Below, one piece after another: positions 1-21,818 of a DNA stretch of 64,000 bases. Source of the stretch: Hormiphora californensis (Eukaryota > Ctenophora > Tentaculata > Cydippida > Pleurobrachiidae). The notes below the pieces were generated by a model. That model ran no database searches. It was not told where the DNA came from and worked only from the letters and a program-made list of their open reading frames with translations. The stretch spans positions 1,376,024-1,440,023 of the forward strand of contig CM035361.1 in the NCBI GenBank assembly GCA_020137815.1, read 5' to 3'. Positions within the stretch are counted from its first letter, which is position 1; each line of letters opens with the position of its first letter. A program made the translations under genes and the position numbers.

Positions 1-90
1 TTATATAGCTGTTAGCAGATAAAGTTATAAGAACATTTGATGAATCACATATATCATCTATGCTATCATGAATAACACCAATATATACTC

Positions 91-1656
91 TACAGGGTGT
101 CCCATATATTCTGTGGGTCGGTTGGCGAGCTGTCACGCAAAAACGGTGATAGTTGTGTGAAAACAAACTACGGGAGTGTGCTGGATTAATTCCTTCCTAA
201 CTGATGGCTTTGTTTTTAAATTAAATTTCAAAAGTTCATTTTTCATGAATGAACATTCCTGTCATTCATTCGTGAATTCTGAAATATTGTTTACCTTGAG
301 TAAAAAACTTTTCTTTGGCTCGAAATTATCTTTCCAATGAGCACCATGAAAATCAAATTGAAGCACCGGATCGCATGGCAGGTGAGAAAATGCAAATGCA
401 TGATTTTGGCCATTCCTGCGACTTTCAATCAGCTGTATCACCGCTACTTTCAGTTCAATCCTTTTAAAAGTTTGGGTGAACATTGGTGAAGATAAGATCT
501 TTGCTCACAAGAAAAATCAAGGTCAAAACTCAAAGTTCATTTTTCATTTTTGGTAGTTCATTCCACTCATTCAGGAACAAACATCCCTAAAGTGACGAAA
601 AGGTTTGGGTTTTGTTTGGCCCATGTCCTGAAACGACAGAGAGGTGTAAAAACGTGTTTCCGGGCTAGTTAGTGGGTGTCCATGTGATCATTATGATATC
701 TGACACCTTTGCTGAGCCATAATTAAGAGATTTTCTCAAATTCAAACATGGGATACGAGTATTCTGCGATTGGTATCGTGCACCAATAACAAGAGATCCC
801 ATAGCACCTCAAAAATTATGATTAGCTAAAAATGAGTTGATTTACGATTGAAAAGATTAAAACCAATGTAAATTCGGACTAAACGAACATTTTCAAGCGT
901 GAATCAACTCATTTCATTTAGCTAATCATAATTTTTGAGGTGCTATGGGATCTCTTGTTATTGGTGCACGATACCAATCGCAGAATACTCGTATCCCATG
1001 TTTGAATTTGAGAAAATCTCTTAATTATGGCTCAGCAAAGGTGTCAGATATCATAATGATCACATGGACACCCACTAACTAGCCCGGAAACACGTTTTTA
1101 CACCTCTCTGTCGTTTCAGGACATGGGCCAAACAAAACCCAAACCTTTTCGTCACTTTAGGGATGTTTGTTCCTGAATGAGTGGAATGAACTACCAAAAA
1201 TGAAAAATGAACTTTGAGTTTTGACCTTGATTTTTCTTGTGAGCAAAGATCTTATCTTCACCAATGTTCACCCAAACTTTTAAAAGGATTGAACTGAAAG
1301 TAGCGGTGATACAGCTGATTGAAAGTCGCAGGAATGGCCAAAATCATGCATTTGCATTTTCTCACCTGCCATGCGATCCGGTGCTTCAATTTGATTTTCA
1401 TGGTGCTCATTGGAAAGATAATTTCGAGCCAAAGAAAAGTTTTTTACTCAAGGTAAACAATATTTCAGAATTCACGAATGAATGACAGGAATGTTCATTC
1501 ATGAAAAATGAACTTTTGAAATTTAATTTAAAAACAAAGCCATCAGTTAGGAAGGAATTAATCCAGCACACTCCCGTAGTTTGTTTTCACACAACTATCA
1601 CCGTTTTTGCGTGACAGCTCGCCAACCGACCCACAGAATATATGGGACACCCTGTA
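91..1656. mobile_element. Giant fold-back (long inverted repeat) element with TA borders
   Basis: Bases about 91-854 are repeated as a near-perfect reverse complement at about 890-1656, with a loop of about 35 nt at 855-889 and a 3-nt indel near the loop. The symmetry sum is about 1747. The outer ends read CAGGGTGTCCCATATATTC and its complement, each preceded by TA, which fits a TA target-site duplication as made by Tc1/mariner-type transposases. The arms are about 765 bp each. Each arm holds a mirrored 73-codon frame that resembles no transposase, so I treat those frames as non-coding. The element is a non-autonomous fold-back or two head-to-head copies; an assembly palindrome artefact is less likely because the symmetry stops exactly at TA plus a plausible TIR. 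Confidence 0.8.
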
Positions 1657-1909
1657 TATAATAGCTCTAAAACAGTCGTTAAAAATCTCGTAACTTGAAA
1701 ACACGTATGTCATAACACGTACCTACATTAATAAAACAACATCACTCAATTGATCGAACACAAACACACTCGTGAACATATTATGGCTAGCACAGAGGTT
1801 TGCAACTAAAAACTCTTAATACACTTTTTAACAAATACTATAGCATAATAACACGTGACAAAACACGTGAGACAAAGCAAGATATATCACTACATATATC
1901 TCTCTCTCT

Positions 1910-10455
<8,546 letters not shown>

Positions 10456-10600
10456 ATCTAGATCTATTGGAGAGATACATTGGTTAACATTGGAGAGATA
10501 CAATGGTTAACAATGGAGAGATACATTGGTTAACATTGGAGAGATACGTTGGAGAGATATATTGGTTAACATTGGAGAGATAATAAGGGTTGCAACAACT
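10456..10600. repeat. Short minisatellite upstream of the FoxG-like start codon
   Basis: About five imperfect copies of ATTGGAGAGATACATTGGTT with a following AAC occur immediately 5' of the FoxG-like ATG on its sense strand, so they would sit in its 5' UTR or core promoter. Confidence 0.75.
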
Positions 10601-11340
10601 ATCTTGCGGAGATCCTTCCTGGACAGAAGAAAATAACGATAGAAACGTTACTTAACCAATATATAGCTTGGATAAAATAACTGTTTGATTCCGGCTGAGA
10701 GGTAAAGCATGACCGGCCCAATTCGAGATAGATCAGAGAGAGGTTAATGCATTTATAACGTCAAGGGCACGCCTTAAAAGTAGTAAGTTGCTCGACACAG
10801 AGCTATACTATATTTATTTCATTACTTTTACATTTTTATGAAACCCGATAGCTGATTTATCAGTCGTTTGAAGATTTTGCGCGCTCATGATAACTGCTAG
10901 CTGGGGGATTTAACACCCTGCTCGCGATTTATCAGGCCAGTGTCCTTTTTCACGCGTTTCTCTTCATTTGAATAACATGCGTGTAAAATTCTAAGTATTG
11001 AAAATGTGTGTAAACACACAGTTCTGTCAACAAAAGAAAGGGGAAACATGTCTGCAACACGTTTCAATGTTATCTCTCTCATAAGGAGTGAAAAGAATCA
11101 CATTCCATTCATTTCTCTCTCTCATTGTCTCTTTTTACTTCCACCCCCTTGACAGGTGATTGCCCCCTAACTTTTCCCTTTCTCAAACATTTAGGAACAG
11201 TAGAATAAGCTACCACATTTTTAGGTATTTGGGGGGATATTTAAAAGCATTTCAAAGGTGTTTCACCTTTTTTGTGTTCTTATTGTGGAAATTTACTATC
11301 GGGTTTTTAAAATATAAACGTTTGTTAGCCTATCGCGTTT
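10600..11340. other. Intergenic DNA upstream of the FoxG-like gene
   Basis: Ordinary-looking AT-rich sequence with no convincing exon on either strand. It is the presumptive upstream regulatory region of the FoxG-like gene, but I can name no specific element. Confidence 0.4.
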
Positions 11341-11880
11341 AGGTTAAACACCCCCCTCCCCCTCGGCGGCGCCTGGGATGGGTCGGGTTTTTTAAAAACA
11401 GTTTAAGCCCTCCCGGGCGATTAAAATCCAGGTTGGCTGCCCCCAGTCGCGCGGGAACAGAAATTTTCTAAACGCGCCCAGCTAAAAAAAATTTCAACTT
11501 CAAATATATTTTTTCTAATGCAGAACAACACAGACATCAAAAAAAGGGGGGTTTTTTGGGGAAAAAATTTTTTGGGTAAACCCCAAACCCCGGGGAAAAT
11601 TAAAAAAAGGGGGCTGGATAGGGGCCCTTTGCCTTTTTAAAAACGCCTCACATTGGGGTTTTACCCCCAAAAATACAAAAACACTTGGGGGAAAAATTTT
11701 CCCCCCCCCCTTCTTCCTCCCCCAAAACCCCTTTTTTTTCCTTTCCCTTTCCTTTTTTTCCCTTTTTTCCCCTTTTCCCCCCTTTTTCCCCCTCCCCCCC
11801 CTCTTCCTTCTTCCCCCCTTCTCTTTTCTTCTTCTTCTCTCTCTCTCCCAAATAATTACTATTATTCCCCGATTGTCGAT
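11341..11880. other. Anomalous homopolymer-rich stretch, probable low-quality sequence
   Basis: From about 11340 and most strongly at 11540-11830, nearly every base sits in a run of 3-10 identical bases (for example TTTTTTGGGGAAAAAATTTT and a C10 run). Neither neighbour looks like this. Reading frames here are compositionally trivial. The pattern fits poor consensus or a distorted read better than genuine DNA. Confidence 0.6.
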
Positions 11881-14800
11881 GGAATAACAGTTACTACGGG
11901 CGGGTAAACTGCGTGGGAAAGGGTAAATGCTGTCCGACAAGATGGCGGAGAGATAGCTAGACGGGAATCCATGAGCCATGGAGGAGAGAAGTTTCATGGT
12001 GGGAATCTATAAGAGATATCTCTGGTGAAGATATCAAGAGTGATTTTGATGGTGAAGATATAAAAACGGTCAATATATAGATAATTGGAGTCCGACAGAA
12101 AGGCACATGGTTATCTGCATGCTTGGGAAGAATGAAGAGTGATTAGAGAGAGAGGAATTGTAATCAGTTTCTTTCTCTCACTAGATAGGGCGACTTGAGG
12201 CAAACACACTTAGCTTAGGTATAGACATTGGAACTATAGGTTATCAACGAGTTTACACGACTAACATAATAAACGTGAACCAAAAATAAAAAATAAAAGC
12301 ATCACATTGCACAAGTGGTTCTAGTAATATCAATAAAGGTATAGTGGTGTTAAAATGTTTAATGTTTAGTCCAGTAATCGATCAAGCCATTACTAACCAC
12401 ACATACCACAAATATAAACACTCGGCTCTTATAATACCATTTGGTGTTTAAATCCGGGCACCACATGAGCTGAAATTACTAGCTCGCTGTTCGGTACTAA
12501 AATAGGGAATTTAATTCTGTACAACAGCGACAGTTAACTCCCCCCCCCCCCCCCCCCCCCGCCCCCCCACCCTCGAGTCATGAGTCTGCTAGCTGGAATT
12601 CATATCTTGCCGGGGGATCCTGGGCCGCTGAGTGCTAAACACACAGCTTACAATTAAAAACTTGCAAATTAACGTGAAAGTGTCCACCCTTCCCCTAATT
12701 ACGGAGGAATTGTGTCGAATTGACATATTACCATGACAATACAACTGCAGGGAAACGTGATAGTCACGTGACTTTAGGCAGGGACAAAAACTCTCCGAGC
12801 TAAGAGATGAATTAAGAGCTAAGAGTTGAGATGGTGATTTAGTAATTAACTGGTGCTTGATGGGTAGAGGGTATTGTGCTAATGTGCTGAAGACAAAACG
12901 TGTTTCCCAACAAACTGGCATGCAGCTCCCATTAAATAAAAGCGTACTGAGTAAACTGAGAAACTATACCCCCTGAACGCAAACCCAAGCCGGGAGATAT
13001 GACAACCACTGAAAAAGGAGCCAACTAGGATCCTGGAGGCTGATTGGCTTAAAGAAGGAGGGAGCTAGCGCCATGGAGTCTGAAAGTTATTAATATAAAG
13101 GTCATGGAGTAGTCTTATCTTTGATCTATAGCTAATCTAGACTTGGTAGTATGACATACCACCGCCGGAGCGAAAGGAAATATGTTTTTTTTTAATGAAC
13201 CATACAACAGATCATATGGCAATGTGCATAAATCACGGCCAGTTCCAACAGTCTCCTAAATCCCAGACTAAACCGGGGCTTCCAGTTACTAGATCTAGAC
13301 TGATGTTTTTTGTTGTTGGCCCAAAAGTGTCAAAAACACCAAGCTTTTTCCAGGAACGCATCTGTTATTATACGAAGTGTTCCTTTGAATTGAATACTAA
13401 TCATTTTACATTGGCAAGAAGCTCATGAATATAATTCAAGAGCTGAATTTCTAATTCTCTCTCTCTCTCTCTTTTCTTCGCCCCAGCTGAAAGCTTGGTG
13501 CTGGTTTGCGGACAAAACAAAGCCCGCCATTTCGGATCTCTCACATATGTTTATACCCCATCCCTGAGCTGCATGGCTGTCCCTAGTACTAGCTGCTGTT
13601 TTTGAACACAAAACAAGCATATATGGAGGGATAATGACTCGACAGCGTTCCCCCTCTCTCTCCCCCTCTCTCTAATGACCCGGCCGGTCCAATTAAGGGG
13701 TAGCTCTCGCATGAACGATCAAGCGACATGAGCCTTTGTTTACCGCAACAAAGATTCGCCTATATTCCTTACTGTTCATATAACAGGTGAGGAGGGCAAT
13801 TGCCCCTGAATGGACGCACCACTAATGGTAGTCAACAAGGCGTCAAAGATGTAGGGCCGGCAGTTACCTAGGTTACGAAATGCAAGCCTCACTTAGCCGC
13901 AAAATGACCCCTCACTTGATATCTCTGAAGGGTAGTTACCAACCGCCATGATGCAGGGGGGTAGAGGAATATGGCAAGGACTGGCTCCTTAGACGCGAGT
14001 GCCTTCTTTTAGGCCCTTTCAGTGCGATACCTGACCACTCTCTTTCATATGAGAAAGGGCCAGCGCGATGCCTGATATGGGCTAGGAGAATGAAGAAGAC
14101 ATTTGAACACATCATGAGAGCTGTCAACATTTCAACACAAAAGAAGAAAATGAAGTGTTCATATGAATAAGATCCGGGCTGCCAAATTTCATCTAAATTC
14201 ATTGATTTTCATCTTCATATGAAGGCAGCTCTTCTACTGCAGCAGCAGACTGCATTCTAGAAACCATCAAGGATAGGACGTCTTATCTTCAGATCAGATC
14301 TTTATACAAGTGTGCTAACGAGACCCAAAAGTTTAACCAAGCTCAAGACCTACTAAAATTTTGATGATACAGCAGCCATAAACTTAACCTAGTCACGTGA
14401 TCGATATGCAATGTCGTTTGCGTTTTGGGCCAAGCCATTCAACTAACGATTTATCATTTCAATAGACTATCTGATTACTCATTCGTAGACTCTTGGACTG
14501 CGACCACGAGCTCGATATTCCAACTCGAGTGGTGACATGGTATTCAACCAATATTTGCACCCTCTCCCTCTCTCTATCTCCCTTTCTTCTCTCTATATCC
14601 CGTATATTCTGTGCGTCAGCAATTCCCCCCGAAGAGAACTGGGAACTCAACCACAGACCGTCATTCGGGAGCCAAGAGCCATTAATCTCTCTCGTATCTC
14701 TCTCTTACATTGAATAACCCATAGCCGGTGCGCTTTTTGAATAGGGATTAAATAGTTAAGAATGTGGCCAATAAAATTCCATTAAAATGGATGGTCATCG

Positions 14801-15555
14801 TATGGGGCAGCTATAACGCGACATGAAGTACTGCTCTCCCAGCTCTCCCAACTGAGTTGTAATTCCCTCACAGCTATCATATCAATTGACCTATACAGAT
14901 GTGAGCTATTTGCCAAAAAAGTTACCATTTGCATTCTTTGGACAGTTATATAAACCTGCTACTATGATGACAGCAAGAGAATGAACTATCTCCGTCTATG
15001 ACCTCGACACAAGCATGAGATACATACAGTGATCAGCTATAGAACTCAAGATCTATAGCTGATCATCGATAGAGATCAACACAGTCTAACAAATAACAAC
15101 TAACAACTAACAATATAACCTAACAATGATCCATCTCGATATATGTTGTGCAACAAACAAGCTATTATAGATCGAGAGAGAACACTACTTTCCCAGGATC
15201 AGTTGTGGACCAATAAACCAATTTATACCGATTATTGGGAATCTTCCCATACAAAACTTAATCCCCCCTTCAATTTCCCACCCCCTACTAATAAATTTAC
15301 TTGCCTCCTCCTCCTCTAGTTCCCACACAATAGACCATCTAGTAGTGCAGCTTTACTAATAAACGAGTCGTCTAGATAATAATGCACTTGTTTCCCAAGC
15401 AAATACAAGGGGGAGCTTTTTCCCAGAGGTCACTCATAACTTGAGTTGGGATTACCGGAATTAACGGTATAGTTTTCCCATGATCCTTGCAAATATATAT
15501 AAGCAGCTGAGCTGTATATTTTAATTATATATAAGCTACTATCGCCCTACTAGAG
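11881..15555. other. Gene-poor intergenic DNA
   Basis: No exon could be supported on either strand. Contents: a poly-C run of about 20 at 12541-12560 followed by GC7; short TC runs at 13456-13475, 13650-13675 and 14563-14600; and a near-palindromic CTATAGCTGATCA pair at 15030-15065. Confidence 0.5.
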
Positions 15556-15558
15556 AGA

Positions 15559-15671
<113 letters not shown>

Positions 15672-15861
15672 ATGGATCCCCCTGACATGTGGTCTCTATC
15701 TATAATTCGCTAATCGACCTGGGATAGACCCCCTCACTGACCTCCACTCAATGAACAACCATCACTATAATTGGAGCTCATCTCATTGTTAGTGCAAATC
15801 AGCTGACACGGATTACGGAGAGAGAGGGAGAGAGAGATAGAGAGGGTGAGAGGGAGAGAGA

Positions 15862-17190
15862 ACTGTGGTGACACTTTAGTCACTACACCTCGGTAAAGAC
15901 TCTATAATTAGTAATTTACCACTACTAGAGTGCTATAATAATCATATAGTCTTGACCACTGGCCGATATAATAAATTCATAAGTAGTGATTGTAAAATTA
16001 TATTCTGTGCTACTGGTGGTAATATTACCACGACAGAGACTGATTAACGCAGGAATATAATTGGAGAACTAGTACTTGTGGGAGTTGGCGAGAAAGAGGA
16101 AGGGAGGGGACATAGGGATTCTGTAAAAGATTGCACCGCACCACGAGGGATCATGTGGTTACATATGTGTGGTAAATTCATTCGTGCCGGGGCTACAGTC
16201 ATACAGGCTGATGATCACAGCTGATCAGAGATAGAAATGGACTACCATTAGCTTATGCTATAATTACTTGACAACCACTATATAACTTTTAATCGAGTAG
16301 TAGGCGTTCATTTAGAAAAAGTTAACTAGTTGACGGAAAAAATTAGTTAAGATAAAGATAATTGTTTGAAAGAAAGGGAAAAAGTATTATTTAGAACTGT
16401 GTTTAACTATAGTAGTCGCAAGTAAAAGGTAATAGTGATGGCCATTGAGAAAAGAGAGAGAAGAAAAAGATAGCGTGACAGAGGGGATAACTTGTAAAAA
16501 AGAGAGGTAAAAGAGAGAAATGGTCAGGGTTGAGATTAACAGAACAAATTTATATTCCACGTGCCCGCCGCGGAGTAGCGGTTTAGAGGCAGAGAGAAAA
16601 AGAGAGAGGGGGGAGAGAGATAGAGATAGAGAGAGAGAGCCGCGTCGCTGAAGGTGGTTCAACACACGCACATAACTTATCTTAATGGCTCACCCCTACT
16701 CGAGAACATAATTAGTTACTTTTTTACCTACTACTACTACTACCCAGGGCGGAGCATGTGCCCAAGAACGTGCTCAAGTAGTAGTACTGAGTAGCATAGC
16801 TTTATAACTAATTTATATTAACCCTCGAGTTATAACTAATATATAATTGAAGCTACTTGAGTAGCTATAAAATATTAACGAATGAAAATGGAAAGGATAA
16901 AACTTGGAATAAAACCATTTTAAAGAAGATCATGACATGATGCAGCAAAATTGCTCAAATATAGAACCACAACATTTTGCAACAAACAAAAGTGCTGTTG
17001 CCCCACTCTGGAACACTATACCCAAACAAAGCATGGTCTTGGACATCTGCAGCTGCAATTGATCTTTTTTTTCAGAGCTTGTTGCATGGGGGGCTGCTCT
17101 GCTGTCTTATGTATGTTTGGGGGGGTGGCAAAACAGTTATACCCAACAACTGATGAGGGAAACAATGGGAAAAATGTTGCATCAATTTTT
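15862..17190. other. Gene-poor intergenic DNA with GA patches
   Basis: No exon identified. It includes GA-rich sequence at about 16590-16640 and a (CTA)n-like run at 16725-16742. A minus-strand frame at 16387-16671 is partly made of the GA repeat and is not credible as a gene. Confidence 0.45.
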
Positions 17191-17201
17191 CTGAGATGAG
17201 A

Positions 17202-17392
17202 TATAAAGGGGGAGAGAGAGAGAGAGGAGGAAAGAGAGGAGAGAGAGAGAGAGAGGAAAGAGGGGAGAGAAGAGCCGAGAGGACGGGAGAGGGGAGAGAG
17301 GAGAGAGAAGAGAGGAGAGGGAGGGAGAGAGAGAGAGAGAGAGAGAGAAGAGGGGGGAGGAGAGGGAGAGAGAAGTGGGAAGAATGAAAGAG
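17202..17392. repeat. GA-rich low-complexity tract
   Basis: Almost exclusively A and G on the plus strand with no fixed period. All long frames across it are Arg/Glu/Gly-rich or Ser/Leu/Pro-rich artefacts. Confidence 0.95.
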
Positions 17393-17804
17393 CAGACACA
17401 AAGATGAGTGGTCATTGTTGTCGATGGGGGAAGCTACCTGCAAGGAACAGTTTGACTACGTCATCGTTTAGTGTATGATATGGTTTACCAATACATGAAT
17501 CCGAATCAGCGACACAATTGGACTTCTCATGTGTTTCCATCAACTGAAGGGGATACAGGTGCATACAATAACGTGGAACGTAATGTTTGGGAGAATTGAG
17601 AATATTGGAGTCCGGCCCCCATCGGCCTGTTCTCAGGTTGCATTTAGCAGTGCAAGAGAGTGGGAAACGAGGGGAGGAATGAAGAGGGGGAATGGATGGG
17701 GATGAGATAGGGGGAAAGAGATGGAGAATGAGATATGAAAGAGTCTGGGACGTCGCCCCATGTCGCGCGCCAGGGCTGCCTGCTCGCAGGAAGAATGAGT
17801 TGGG

Positions 17805-18290
17805 AAAGAGGGGAGAATGAGAGGGGGAATTAGAGGGGGAATGAGAGGGGGATAATGAGCGGGGGAGTGAAAGATTGGGATATAGTGGGAATGAGAGGGG
17901 GAATGAGAGATGGGAATGAGTTTGGGAGAGAAGAGGGAATGAGAGGGGGGGATGAGAGGGGGAATGAGAGGGGGATAATGAGCGGGGGAGTGAAAGATTG
18001 GGATATAGTGGGAATGAGAGGGGGAATGAGAGGGGGAATGAGAGATGGGAATGAGTTTGGGAGAGAAGAGGGAATGAGAGGGGGGAATTAGAGGGGGAAT
18101 GAGAGGGGGATAATGAGCGGGGGAGTGAAAGATTGGGATATAGTGGGAATGAGAGGGGGAATGAGAGGGGGAATGAGAGATGGGAATGAGTTTGGGAGAG
18201 AAGAGGGAATGAGAGGGGAGAATGAGAGGGGGGACTGAGATTGGGAGAGAGGGGAATGAGAGGGGAATGAGAGAGAAGGAGAGAGAGACT
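17805..18290. repeat. GA-rich minisatellite with 122-136 bp higher-order unit
   Basis: The block GAGCGGGGGAGTGAAAGATT, followed by GGGATATAGTGGGAATGAG, occurs at about 17857, 17979 and 18115. It alternates with GAGAGGGGGAATGAGAG units. A 242-codon minus-strand frame spanning it (17633-18361) is Pro/Ser/His-rich and periodic, and is explained by the repeat. Confidence 0.9.
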
Positions 18291-18361
18291 ATAAGAGAGA
18301 TATATGTACTTACTTTTGATACTTTTGCTATGATTTTGCTAGTTAAACATAATACAGGCAA

Positions 18362-19016
18362 TTCTATCCGGTATAATATTTCATTTTGGCCCCCTAGTAC
18401 ATATCTTGAGAAGTACTGTCTAATTATACTCTTTCATATATCCTCTCATATTTCTGGGATATGCACATAAGGAATTCTCTCTCTCCCTCTTATCTCGTTC
18501 CTTTAAAATGATTTTTTCAATTTTAAACAATTTCAATATCTCAAGTTCATCATGTCAGCATGTATGTCAAAGACAGTCGTAGCCATTTTGGCATTTTTGG
18601 GTCATTTTGGGGTCGTTTTGGGAACGCATTTCCACAATAGTAAAATTTAGTTTCAATTTAGGCAGCCTTTGGGTTGGCTAAATTCTCAGCCTGTTTAGTC
18701 TAAATTTTAGTGTTATGTTAGTGGGGCTTATATGGGTTCAGTGTGAAATGGGGCGTGAAATCACGTGACTTGTACCACGTGGAGGGGGTTTTAGTATGGA
18801 ACTAATCCCTCTCTAAAACCCTACTCAAAGCACAAAAAGCAAACACTAATTCTGTAGTTCGTGGACGAAATCGATAGAGCTCTCCAATTTTCACACTCAA
18901 AAGGCCTAATTAGTCGAGATCTAAAAGTTTAGTACGGTTCGTGGAGGACACCCTGGATATCCGAACTTTATCAAATTTGAAAGCAAAGGGTACAAACTAG
19001 AAAATGAATAATAATC
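18362..19016. other. Intergenic DNA 3' of the first secreted-protein gene
   Basis: No exon seen. It lies downstream of the minus-strand gene ending at 19017. Confidence 0.4.
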
Positions 19017-21441
<2,425 letters not shown>

Positions 21442-21738
21442 GGTGCTGCTGTGAGTCAAACACAATAATTGCAGTACTACTGGCCAGAGCTGTTGAAGTA
21501 GAGATTGAGAAATCTGCAATTCACAAAGGATTGCTATTTCCCTAATTGACCCAGTAATATAGGATGGTTAGTGGCGCCGTAAAAATTTACCGAGTTAATC
21601 TACACAGACACTCTGGTCTCCTAGTTCTGGAATTCAAATACCTCTGTCCGGTTGAAACGGCTTACGGCAACCCCAGCTTCCTCAAACATCGTCAATATAG
21701 GAAGGTCGAAGGAGAGGGGCGGGAGGTCTAGTCAACTT

Positions 21739-21804
21739 AGCGGGCTGCTTGGAGGCGACAGTGGTAGTTGACTCAACTACCACTGTCGCCTCCAAGCGGC
21801 CCGC
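21739..21804. repeat. Near-perfect 66-bp palindrome upstream of gene A
   Basis: Arms of 33 nt such as TTGGAGGCGACAGTGGTAGT and its complement meet at TTGACTCAA with practically no loop. It lies about 300 bp upstream of the gene A start codon, so it could be a cruciform-forming regulatory site or a MITE. Confidence 0.85.
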
Positions 21805-21818
21805 CCCAGTCGGGGATT

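Noticed and set aside
262-1485. Two identical 73-codon frames (262-483 minus, 1264-1485 plus)
   Set aside because: Mirror images within the fold-back element; too short and without transposase motifs.
13936-14202. 88-codon minus-strand frame with a hydrophobic segment
   Set aside because: Surrounded by short inverted AT-rich motifs (TTCATATGA), no splice sites fit and no family is recognised.
17633-18361. 242-codon minus-strand Pro/Ser/His-rich frame
   Set aside because: It follows the GA-rich minisatellite exactly and has no non-repeat domain.
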